Assembly (NCBI GenBank): GCA_050115015.1
Contig: JASFRI010000308.1
Coordinates: 1 to 5,307 of the forward strand
Reading direction: 5' to 3'
Origin: JASFRI01 sp050115015
GTDB lineage: Bacteria; Acidobacteriota; Polarisedimenticolia; CBDVAL01
Length of the DNA: 5,307 nt
The translations under genes and the position numbers were made by a program. Shown piece after piece: positions 1-5,307 of the stretch. Under the pieces are notes generated by a model that ran no database searches, was not told the DNA's origin, and saw only the letters and a list, made by a program, of their open reading frames with translations. The first letter of the stretch is position 1. Each line of letters starts with the position of its first letter.

Positions 1-1
1 G

Positions 2-1486
2 GCCCGGGACCGGCTCGGAATCAAGCCGCTCTACTACGCCCTGCGGCCGGACGGCAGCTGCCTGTTCGCCAGCGAGCTGAAGGCGATCCTCGCCGACCGT
101 GGCCTGCAGCGGGAGCTGGAGCCACGGGCGGTGGAGACGTACTTCTCCCTGGGCTATGTGCCCGATCCTTACAGCATCCTGCGCTCGGTGGCGAAGCTGC
201 CGCCCGCCCACGTGCTCCGGCTCGGAGAGGGGCGGGCTCCCCGCCCACGGGAGTACTGGGACGTGACGTTCCGGGGCTCCACGGCGTCGGGGTCCGGGCC
301 GGCGCTGCACGAGGAGCTGCTCGAGCGGCTCGACGAGTCCGTCCGGTCCCACCTGGTCGCGGACGTGCCGCTCGGCGCCTTCCTCTCCGGCGGCATCGAC
401 TCCAGCGCGGTCGTCGCCTCCATGGCCTCGGCCTCCCCGGAGCCCGTCCGCACCTGCTCGGTCCGCTTCGACGAGACGGCCTACGACGAGAGCCCGTATG
501 CGCGCATGGTGTCCCGCCGCTTCCGGACCGACCATCACGAGGATCGCGCGGATCCCGACTGCTTCGGGCTGCTCCCGCGGATCGTGGAGGCGTATGACGA
601 GCCCTTCTCCGACAACTCGGCGCTGCCGACCTACCTCCTCTGCGGCCTGGCCCGCCGGCACGTGACCGTCGCGCTGAGCGGTGACGGCGGCGACGAGACC
701 CTGGGCGGTTACCACCGCTATCGCAAGTTCGTGCAGCTGGCGGCGGTCCACCGCGCGGTGCCCGAGGGCATGCGCGCCGCCCTCCTCGGTGCGGCCGCCT
801 CGGTGGCCGGCTGGGTCGGCGGCGGGGCCCGGGGCGCGAGCCGCCAGGCAAGCCTGGAGTCCCTGCGGGGGGATCTCGTCGAGGCGTACGAGCGGCTGGT
901 GGGGATCTCGGTCCAGGCCACACGGCATCCCCTCTACAGACCCGCGTTCCGGGCGGCACTGCAGGGGTACGCGGCGGCGGATCACCTGCGGCAGGTTCAC
1001 CGACGGGCCCCGGCGGACGACACGCTGTCCCGGGTCCAGTACGTCGACCTCAAGACCTACCTTCCGGGGGAGATCCTCACGAAGGTGGATCGGGCCAGCA
1101 TGGCGCACTCCCTGGAGGTCCGGGTCCCGCTCCTCGACCACCGCTGGGTCGAGTGGACGGCGACCCTGCCCCCGGCGGCGAAGCTGCACCGGGGCCAGGG
1201 CAAGCACGTGTTCCGCGAAGCGCTCCGTGAACGCCTTCCGGCGACGGTCCTGGACCGCCGCAAGAAGGGGTTCTCGATCCCGGTGAACGGCTGGCTCGCC
1301 GGCCCGCTGGCCCCGGATGTGGATGAACGGCTCCTGGGGCCGGGCCTGGGGGAGGCCGGGGTCCTCGAGCCGGGGGCGGTCCGCGGGCTCGTGGAGGAAC
1401 ACCGCGCCGGCCGCCACAACCACGGCGCGCTGCTGTGGGCGCTGCTCATGTTCCAGGCCTGCTGGGAACGGCTCCGGAGCCTCTGA
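2..1486 (+). CDS. Glutamine-dependent asparagine synthetase-like amidotransferase (AsnB family), 5' partial
   Basis: The visible 494 residues are the C-terminal bulk of a class-II amidotransferase, which takes ammonia from glutamine and transfers it to a carboxylate activated with ATP. The frame is open from base 2 and begins with RDRLGIKPLYY (visible residues 2-12), a hallmark of the glutaminase domain normally about 130 residues into the protein, so the start and catalytic Cys lie upstream. The GTG at 131 is internal. The synthetase domain has the PP-loop LSGGIDSS (128-135) and SGDGGDE (226-232), both for ATP/pyrophosphate binding, then TKVDRASMAHSLE (about 360-372) and KKGFSIP (421-427). 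The implied full length, about 620 residues, suits the family. The segment GYVPDPYSI followed by KLPPAH resembles polysaccharide-locus and exosortase-associated amidotransferases. Next to sugar-modifying genes, a sugar carboxylate (uronic acid to uronamide) is a likelier substrate than free aspartate, but that is inference. Gene 2 follows with no gap, suggesting one transcript. Confidence 0.93.
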   Translation, partial: ARDRLGIKPLYYALRPDGSCLFASELKAILADRGLQRELEPRAVETYFSLGYVPDPYSILRSVAKLPPAHVLRLGEGRAPRPREYWDVTFRGSTASGSGPALHEELLERLDESVRSHLVADVPLGAFLSGGIDSSAVVASMASASPEPVRTCSVRFDETAYDESPYARMVSRRFRTDHHEDRADPDCFGLLPRIVEAYDEPFSDNSALPTYLLCGLARRHVTVALSGDGGDETLGGYHRYRKFVQLAAVHRAVPEGMRAALLGAAASVAGWVGGGARGASRQASLESLRGDLVEAYERLVGISVQATRHPLYRPAFRAALQGYAAADHLRQVHRRAPADDTLSRVQYVDLKTYLPGEILTKVDRASMAHSLEVRVPLLDHRWVEWTATLPPAAKLHRGQGKHVFREALRERLPATVLDRRKKGFSIPVNGWLAGPLAPDVDERLLGPGLGEAGVLEPGAVRGLVEEHRAGRHNHGALLWALLMFQACWERLRSL

Positions 1487-2419
1487 ATGTCCACCGGGAT
1501 CACCGTCCTCCTGGCGGCGGAGGAGTCGGCGGGGCTTCAGGTCCTGCGATACCTCGTGGAGGCCGGCCATGACGTGCTCGGGGTGCTCACCGACGGGCAG
1601 GGCGGCCCCGGCGCGACGCCGGCGTCCTACGCCGGAGCCCGCGGGATCCCCGTCCTGCCGGGTGCCGCGGCCCGGGGCGCGGACCTGGCGGGGTGGATCG
1701 CCGCCCGGAGGGTGCGGCTCCTGCTCAACGTGCACTCGCTGCACATCGCGGCGCCCGCGGTCATCGCCGCCCCCGGGGCGGGGGCGTTCAACCTCCACCC
1801 GGGGCCGCTGCCGGCCTACGCCGGGCTGAACGTCCCGACCTGGGCGATCTACCGGGGCGAGGGGGAGCATGCGGTCACGGTGCACCGCATGGAGCCGAAG
1901 GTGGACGGCGGACCCATCGCCTACGAGACGCGCTTCCCGCTGGACGGAACCGAGACCGGTTTCAGCCTGAACGCCCGCTGCATCCGGGAAGGGGTCCCTC
2001 TCGTGCGGCGCCTCGTGGAGGCCGTGGCGGCGGGGGAACCGGTGCCCTCGCGGGTCCAGGAGGGCCGGCGGCACTATTTCGGCCGGCGGCCGCCGCAGGA
2101 CGGACGGATCGGCTGGCGACGGCCGGCGGCCTCGGTGGACCGGCTGGTCCGCTCCCTGGACTTCTCACCGTTTCCGGCCCGTCTCGGGGAGCCGAGGGTG
2201 GTCTGCGAGGACCGCCAGCTGACGGTCACCCGCGTGGCCCGGACCGGTCGGTCGGTCGGGGAGGCCCCGCCCGGACGGATCCGGCGGGAGGGGGACCGCG
2301 TCCAGGTGGCCTGCGCGGACGAGTGGATCGAGCTCGTCCGCGTGTGCAGGGACGGCACCGCCTGCGCACCCTCCGAGGGGCTCGCCGGTCTGGACCGGCT
2401 GCCTGCCGAGGCCGGCTGA
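1487..2419 (+). CDS. Folate-dependent formyltransferase (Fmt-like; probable sugar N-formyltransferase)
   Basis: This 310-residue protein has the formyltransferase fold, which moves a formyl group from N10-formyltetrahydrofolate to an amine. An N-terminal alpha/beta domain covers about residues 5-180. The catalytic Asn-His-Asp set is visible: N102 and H104 in FNLHPGPLP, and D140 in KVDGGPI. The linker YFGRRPPQDGRIGW (197-210) and SVDRLVRSLDFSPFP (216-230) match the C-terminal domain entry of Fmt-like enzymes, and a small beta-rich domain follows to the end. The substrate loop reads GPLPAYAGLN where housekeeping Met-tRNA formyltransferases have SLLPxxRG, so I do not call it fmt. The neighbours suggest an amino-sugar nucleotide as acceptor. 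Relatives also occur as formylation domains on peptide synthetases, so the acceptor is open. The ATG directly follows the amidotransferase stop (TGAATG), with GGAG at 1476-1479 seven bases upstream; translational coupling is likely. The gene ends 8 bases from the convergent glycosyltransferase. Confidence 0.88.
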   Translation: MSTGITVLLAAEESAGLQVLRYLVEAGHDVLGVLTDGQGGPGATPASYAGARGIPVLPGAAARGADLAGWIAARRVRLLLNVHSLHIAAPAVIAAPGAGAFNLHPGPLPAYAGLNVPTWAIYRGEGEHAVTVHRMEPKVDGGPIAYETRFPLDGTETGFSLNARCIREGVPLVRRLVEAVAAGEPVPSRVQEGRRHYFGRRPPQDGRIGWRRPAASVDRLVRSLDFSPFPARLGEPRVVCEDRQLTVTRVARTGRSVGEAPPGRIRREGDRVQVACADEWIELVRVCRDGTACAPSEGLAGLDRLPAEAG

Positions 2420-2427
2420 TCCACGAG

Positions 2428-3543
2428 CTAAGCCTGCAGGATCTCCGCGTAGAGCGCCTCGGTCCTCCGGATCATCCCGGCAAGGGAGTACTCGATCTCG
2501 ACGCGTTCCCGGGCCCGGGCGGCGAGGGCGGCGGCTCGCCCGGGATCGGCGAGGAGCGCCGCCATCGCCTCCGCGAGCGCGGCGGCGGATCCCGGCTCCA
2601 CGAGCACGCCGCAGTCGCCGCCACCCAGCGCCTCCGCGGTTCCACCGACCGCGGTGGCGACCACCGGCAGGCCGGCGGCCATCCCCTCGAGGACGGCGTT
2701 GGGCATCCCCTCCCGGAGGGAGCTCTGGACGAGGAGGTCGAGTCCGAGCAGCAGGCCCGGGACATCGTCCCGGTGCCCGAGAAGGTGCACTCGTTCGGAG
2801 AGCCCCCCGGCGCGGATCCGGTCCTCGAGGGCGCGCCGTTCCGGTCCCTCGCCCATCACCACGAGGCCGACCGTGGGCGGGAGCCCCGACAGCGCGTCGA
2901 GGAGGATGCCGTGGGCCTTGTCCGGGGAGAGGGTCCCGAGCACCCCGGCGAGCGTCGCGTCGGCCGGCAGGCGCAGGAGAACCCGCAGGTCGGCCCGGCA
3001 GCGGTGGCGATCCCCGGCGAAGGGGGTGAGATCGATGCCGTTCGGGATCCTCCGGAGCCGGCCTCGCATGGCGGGCACCGCCTGCAGCACCCGGCGGGCC
3101 ACGGCCTCGGAGTTGACGATGTATGCGGCGGTGAGGGGCGCCAGGACCCGCTCGGCAAGGATCTCCCGCCGCCGCCGCCGCGGCCGGTCGGTGCGCTCGC
3201 TGGCCACCGCGGGGATCCCCGCCAGGCGGGCGGCGATGCGGCCCCAGGCGTTCGCCGCGAAGAGGTACGAATGGAGGAGCCGGACCCCGCGGTCGCGAGC
3301 CACCCGGGCGAGGCGGACGGGGAGCCCGGGGTCGATGCTGTGGCGCGCCGGGACACAGAGCGTCTCGACCCCCGATTCGCGGAGCCGCTTCATGAGAGGC
3401 TCCTCCCGGTGCAGGCACACCACCAAAGGGCGGAAGCGCCGAGGATCCAGGCCGGTGGCCAGGTTGAACAGCTGACGCTGAGCCCCGCCCATGTTCATGT
3501 GCCGGATCGTGAGCATCACCGGCACCGGTGCCTTGCCCGTCAT
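2428..3543 (-). CDS. Glycosyltransferase family 4 (GT-B fold)
   Basis: This 371-residue protein is a cytoplasmic or membrane-associated retaining glycosyltransferase that would transfer a sugar from a nucleotide donor during glycan assembly. The N-terminal Rossmann-like domain starts with MLTIRHMNMGGAQRQ (10-24), including the glycine-rich GGAQRQ acceptor-side loop, and includes LLHSYLFAANAWGRIAARL (89-107). IPNGID (166-171) marks the domain linker. The C-terminal donor domain has LGTLSPDKAH (202-211), VMGEGPERRAL (229-239), HLLGHRDDVP (253-262) and the EX7E element E278...E286 within REGMPNAVLEGMAAGLPVV. One oddity is that the usual GRLxxxKG reads GTLSPDKA, keeping the Lys (K209) but replacing the Arg with Thr. 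I chose ATG 3543 because it has GGAG at 3550-3553 six bases upstream and gives a normal family length; an upstream in-frame ATG at 3630 would add 29 residues unlike the family. No signal peptide or membrane segment is visible. Donor and acceptor are unknown. It is transcribed opposite to all neighbours. Confidence 0.92.
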   Translation of the reverse strand: MTGKAPVPVMLTIRHMNMGGAQRQLFNLATGLDPRRFRPLVVCLHREEPLMKRLRESGVETLCVPARHSIDPGLPVRLARVARDRGVRLLHSYLFAANAWGRIAARLAGIPAVASERTDRPRRRRREILAERVLAPLTAAYIVNSEAVARRVLQAVPAMRGRLRRIPNGIDLTPFAGDRHRCRADLRVLLRLPADATLAGVLGTLSPDKAHGILLDALSGLPPTVGLVVMGEGPERRALEDRIRAGGLSERVHLLGHRDDVPGLLLGLDLLVQSSLREGMPNAVLEGMAAGLPVVATAVGGTAEALGGGDCGVLVEPGSAAALAEAMAALLADPGRAAALAARARERVEIEYSLAGMIRRTEALYAEILQA

Positions 3544-3549
3544 CTTGCG

Positions 3550-3553
3550 CTCC
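3550..3553 (-). promoter_or_regulatory. Ribosome binding site that fixes the glycosyltransferase start
   Basis: On the minus strand GGAG lies six bases before ATG 3543. A stronger purine run, GGGGAGGA (complement of 3558-3565), is 14 bases from the same ATG and has no start codon of its own in frame. Together they support 3543 over the upstream ATG at 3630. Confidence 0.55.
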
Positions 3554-3658
3554 GTGTTCCTCCCCGGCAATGTAGCATGGCCCGGGGTGCACGAGATCCG
3601 CCCGTTCGCGCTAGAATGGTGTCCCCACACACGGCACGATCGATGGGATCCGGGACCC

Positions 3659-3679
3659 GGCGGGCGCTATATTCCCGCC
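3659..3679. repeat. Inverted repeat GGCGGG-N9-CCCGCC enclosing a -10-like hexamer
   Basis: Two perfect 6-base arms, GGCGGG at 3659-3664 and CCCGCC at 3674-3679, flank a 9-base AT-richer centre that contains TATATT (3668-3673). It lies about 50 bases upstream of the oxidoreductase ATG. It could be an operator overlapping a promoter or simply a GC-rich chance palindrome. An adjacent 5+1+5 palindrome, CCGGG-A-CCCGG, lies at 3650-3660. Confidence 0.4.
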
Positions 3680-3682
3680 TGT

Positions 3683-3701
3683 GGGTGCCTTCCGGCATCC
3701 C
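3683..3701 (+). other. Small hairpin in the predicted 5' leader of the oxidoreductase mRNA
   Basis: GGGTGCC (3683-3689) can pair with GGCATCCC (3694-3701), leaving a TTCC loop and one bulged T. This gives a seven-pair stem ending 11 bases before the Shine-Dalgarno site. If transcription starts just downstream of the TATATT box, the stem would sit at the very 5' end of the mRNA, where it might stabilise the transcript. No T-tract follows, so it is not a typical intrinsic terminator. Confidence 0.3.
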
Positions 3702-3712
3702 GAAGTTGGGGT

Positions 3713-3720
3713 GGGAGAGG
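3713..3720 (+). promoter_or_regulatory. Ribosome binding site that fixes the oxidoreductase start
   Basis: GGGAGAGG ends seven bases before ATG 3728, a good Shine-Dalgarno match and spacing. The reading frame stays open upstream to 3491, so this site is the main argument for starting at 3728, together with the Rossmann-fold beginning VRVAVLGCGAIG right after it. Confidence 0.75.
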
Positions 3721-3727
3721 GTTCGCG

Positions 3728-4726
3728 ATGGTCCGAGAAGAGAAAGTGCGGGTTGCGGTCCTCGGGTGTGGCGCCATCGGCGGCGCCTACCTGCAGGCGG
3801 TGGGCCGCGTGCCGGAGGCGGAGCTGGTGGCGGTCGTGGACACGGTGCCGGAGAACCGTGAGCGGGCGGCGAAGGAGACCGGGGCCCGGCCCCTGGAGTC
3901 CGTTGAGTCGCTCATCGGCTCCGGGCTCGCGGAGGCGGCGATCGTCTGCACGCCCCCGGCGACGCACGAGCCGCTCGCGTCGCAGCTTCTGGGCTCCGGC
4001 TTTCACCTCATCTGCGAGAAGCCCTTCGCGCTCACCGTCGCGGAGGCGACCCGCATGACCGAGCAGGCGAAGCAGGCGGACCGCATCCTCATGATGGCCT
4101 CGAAGTTCCGCTACGTGCAGGACGTCGGCAAGGCCCGGGGAATCGTCGACTCCGGGATCCTGGGGCGCATCGTGCTGTTCGAGAACATCTTCTGCAGCCG
4201 CGTCGACATGAGCGGACGCTGGAACGCGGATCCGGCCGTCAGCGGCGGCGGCGTGCTGATCGACAACGGCAGCCACTCCGTCGACATCGCGCGTTTCCTC
4301 CTCGGTCCCATCTCCGAGGTGCAGGCGCAGCACGGTGTCCGTGCGCAGAACCTCGCCGTGGAGGACACGTCGCGCCTGCTGTTCCGCTCCCACGCCGGCG
4401 TGATGGGGGCGATCGACCTGTCCTGGTCGATCCACAAGGAGGTGGACTGGTACATCTGCCTCTACGGGTCGGAGGGCACGCTGCGGATCGGGTGGAAGGG
4501 GTCGCAGTTCCGGCAGAGCGAGAAGAACGAGTGGGTGCCCTTCGGCGAGGGCTACAGCAAGATCGGGGCCCTGGCCAACCAGGTGAAGAACTTCGCGCGC
4601 TCGATCCAGGGCAGGGAGCTGCCCGTGATCACGGCCGTCGATGGCCGCGAGTCGGTCCGCGTGATCGAGGCCGCCTACCGCTCCGGAGGAGAGGAGCACT
4701 GGGTTTCCGTCGATGACCCCGTCTGA
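3728..4726 (+). CDS. Gfo/Idh/MocA-family NAD(P)-dependent sugar oxidoreductase
   Basis: This 332-residue protein is a soluble dehydrogenase that oxidises or reduces a sugar hydroxyl/keto group with NAD(P). The N-terminal Rossmann domain has VLGCGAIG (11-18; GxGxxG) and an acidic residue, D38, after the second strand, which favours NAD(H). ICEKPFALT (95-103) contains the family EKP signature with catalytic Lys K98. The C-terminal alpha/beta domain holds GGGVLIDNGSHSVD (173-186), with D179 and H183 where the family has its catalytic Asp and His. Length is typical (about 330-350). It starts the rightward pair and overlaps the acyltransferase by 14 bases, so the two are surely cotranscribed. That pairing recalls WlbA/WbpB, which oxidises C3 of UDP-N-acetylglucosaminuronic acid ahead of transamination and N-acetylation. 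The family is very broad, so this substrate is inferred from the neighbour alone. Inositol- or other sugar-specific dehydrogenases are alternatives. Confidence 0.92.
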   Translation: MVREEKVRVAVLGCGAIGGAYLQAVGRVPEAELVAVVDTVPENRERAAKETGARPLESVESLIGSGLAEAAIVCTPPATHEPLASQLLGSGFHLICEKPFALTVAEATRMTEQAKQADRILMMASKFRYVQDVGKARGIVDSGILGRIVLFENIFCSRVDMSGRWNADPAVSGGGVLIDNGSHSVDIARFLLGPISEVQAQHGVRAQNLAVEDTSRLLFRSHAGVMGAIDLSWSIHKEVDWYICLYGSEGTLRIGWKGSQFRQSEKNEWVPFGEGYSKIGALANQVKNFARSIQGRELPVITAVDGRESVRVIEAAYRSGGEEHWVSVDDPV

Positions 4727-5307
4727 GCGGTTCCCCGGCGTACGGCTGCACCCGACATCACTGGTCGAGGAGGACGTGCGCATCGGTCCTGGAACCTCCG
4801 TCTGGGACGGGGTGCACATCCGGCGGGGGGCCCGTCTGGGGCGGGACGGCATCGTCGGGGAGAAGAGCTACATCGCCTACGACGTCGCCATCGGCGACCG
4901 GGTCAAGATCAACGCGATGGTGTACATCTGCGCCGGTGTGACCGTGGAGGACATGGTGATGATCAGCGCCGGGACCGTGTTCACCAACGACCGCTTCCCG
5001 CGGGCGTTCCCCCCCGACCTCCAGGGCCTGATGACCTCGGATCCGACGGAGGAGACGCTGGCGACGACGGTCCGACGCGGCGTGACCATCGGCGCGAATG
5101 CGACCATCGGTCCCGGGATCGAGCTGGGGGAGTTCAGCATGGTCGGGATGGGATCCGTCGTGACCCGCGATGTCGACCCGCACCGCCTCGTCGTGGGCAA
5201 TCCCGCGCGGCCCGCCGGGTGGGTGTGCGTTTGCGGGCCGCGGATCCCGGCGCCCGGACCGGACGGCACGACGACCTGCGGGCACTGCGGGCGTGTCCAC
5301 CGGCTGT
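4713..5307 (+). CDS. Left-handed beta-helix N-acyltransferase (WlbB/WbpD/WxcM-N-like), 3' partial
   Basis: The 198 visible residues form a hexapeptide-repeat (left-handed parallel beta-helix) acyltransferase, normally a trimer that transfers an acetyl group from acetyl-CoA to an amino-sugar nucleotide. Imperfect [LIV]-G/A-x4 repeats run from about residue 12 to 155. FTNDRFPRA (90-98) is the signature of the subfamily that acetylates 3-amino sugars (WlbB, WbpD, QdtC, WxcM N-terminus). VVGNPARPAGWV (160-171) is the usual helix end. The tail carries four cysteines, C172 and C174 (CVCG) and C189 and C192 (CGHC), resembling a zinc ribbon. ATG 4713 is the only reasonable start and lies inside the oxidoreductase gene; a purine-rich GGAGGAGAGGAG (4685-4696) sits 16 bases upstream, long for a Shine-Dalgarno site, so coupled translation is likely. 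There is no stop before the window ends, but by family length the protein should finish within a few codons. An aminotransferase gene is expected nearby, outside the window. Confidence 0.92.
   Translation, partial: MTPSERFPGVRLHPTSLVEEDVRIGPGTSVWDGVHIRRGARLGRDGIVGEKSYIAYDVAIGDRVKINAMVYICAGVTVEDMVMISAGTVFTNDRFPRAFPPDLQGLMTSDPTEETLATTVRRGVTIGANATIGPGIELGEFSMVGMGSVVTRDVDPHRLVVGNPARPAGWVCVCGPRIPAPGPDGTTTCGHCGRVHRL

Larger units (their letters stand above)
3544..3727. promoter_or_regulatory. Divergent intergenic region with candidate promoters
   Basis: This 184-base gap lies between the divergent glycosyltransferase (-) and oxidoreductase (+) genes, so it should hold promoters for both. On the + strand two hexamers resemble the sigma70 -10 box TATAAT at 5 of 6 positions: TAGAAT at 3612-3617 and TATATT at 3668-3673. 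Neither has a convincing TTGACA-like box 16-18 bases upstream. On the - strand, TACATT (complement of 3569-3574) is preceded by TGC, an extended -10 arrangement, and would give a leader of about 20 bases before the glycosyltransferase ATG. The region also holds an inverted repeat around TATATT and a small hairpin (listed separately). The location is firm, but the exact promoter positions are guesses. Confidence 0.5.

Noticed and set aside
131..133. GTG at 131 as the start of the amidotransferase.
   Set aside because: The same frame is open back to base 2 and encodes the conserved RDRLGIKPLYY glutaminase segment, so the gene begins upstream of the window.
21..959. A 312-residue open frame antisense to the amidotransferase.
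   Set aside because: Arg/Pro/Ala/Ser low-complexity product opposite a gene with clear PP-loop and SGDGGDE motifs.
3491..3493. ATG at 3491 as the start of the oxidoreductase.
   Set aside because: It would add 79 residues not seen in the family and overlap the start of the divergent glycosyltransferase; ATG 3728 has a good Shine-Dalgarno site and leads straight into the Rossmann fold.
2165..3592. A 475-residue open frame on the - strand, longer than the real glycosyltransferase.
   Set aside because: It is a frame-shifted shadow of the glycosyltransferase on the same strand, with low-complexity Arg/Pro/Gly composition and no family motifs.
3628..3630. ATG at 3630 (- strand) as the start of the glycosyltransferase.
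   Set aside because: It adds 29 residues with no family resemblance; ATG 3543 is supported by GGAG at proper spacing and by the N-terminal strand position.
3683..3701. The leader hairpin as a transcription terminator or riboswitch.
   Set aside because: The stem is short with a bulge, no T-tract follows, and I recognise no riboswitch aptamer in the leader.
1693..3861. A 722-residue open frame on the + strand crossing the formyltransferase, the whole glycosyltransferase and the intergenic region.
   Set aside because: It overlaps three regions explained by genes with clear motifs, is rich in Gly/Arg/Pro, and shows no recognisable domain; long spurious frames are expected at this GC content.
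3611..4852. A 413-residue open frame antisense to the oxidoreductase.
   Set aside because: The + strand frame has intact GxGxxG, EKP and DxGxH motifs, while the antisense product has none and is His/Arg/Asp-rich shadow sequence.
4758..5300. A 180-residue open frame antisense to the acyltransferase.
   Set aside because: It lies opposite a textbook hexapeptide-repeat protein; the antisense product is Asp/His/Arg-rich and has no domain.

Overview
The window is a GC-rich, almost fully coding stretch of bacterial DNA. It carries five genes of a surface-polysaccharide (O-antigen, capsule or exopolysaccharide) or other nucleotide-sugar biosynthesis locus. The gene density, Shine-Dalgarno sites, strong GC bias and gene families are bacterial. 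A Pseudomonadota-like or similarly GC-rich host is plausible, but nothing here fixes the taxon.

Layout. (1) Bases 2-1486 (+) are the 3' part of a glutamine-dependent asparagine synthetase-like amidotransferase; its N-terminal end with the catalytic Cys lies outside the window. (2) Bases 1487-2419 (+) encode a folate-dependent formyltransferase of the Fmt/sugar N-formyltransferase superfamily, whose start codon touches the stop of gene 1. (3) Bases 2428-3543 (-) encode a GT-B glycosyltransferase of family 4, convergent with gene 2 and only 8 bases from it. (4) A 184-base divergent intergenic region (3544-3727) separates gene 3 from gene 4 and holds the only obvious room for promoters. (5) Bases 3728-4726 (+) encode a Gfo/Idh/MocA-family NAD(P)-dependent sugar dehydrogenase. 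(6) Bases 4713-5307 (+, running off the end) encode a left-handed beta-helix N-acyltransferase of the WlbB/WbpD/WxcM-N type, overlapping gene 4 by 14 bases.

How they may work together. A Gfo/Idh/MocA dehydrogenase followed by a WlbB/WbpD-like acetyltransferase is the classic pairing for making 3-acetamido (2,3-diacetamido) uronic-acid nucleotide sugars: the dehydrogenase makes a 3-keto sugar, an aminotransferase (not in this window) aminates it, and the acyltransferase acetylates the amine. AsnB-like amidotransferases in such loci are thought to turn uronic acids into uronamides, and Fmt-like enzymes put N-formyl groups on amino sugars. The glycosyltransferase would add a sugar to the growing glycan. 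This pathway is inferred from families and neighbourhood, and no substrate can be read from the sequence. I saw no tRNA, rRNA, CRISPR, insertion sequence or integration site, and no gene-free stretch above 300 bases.
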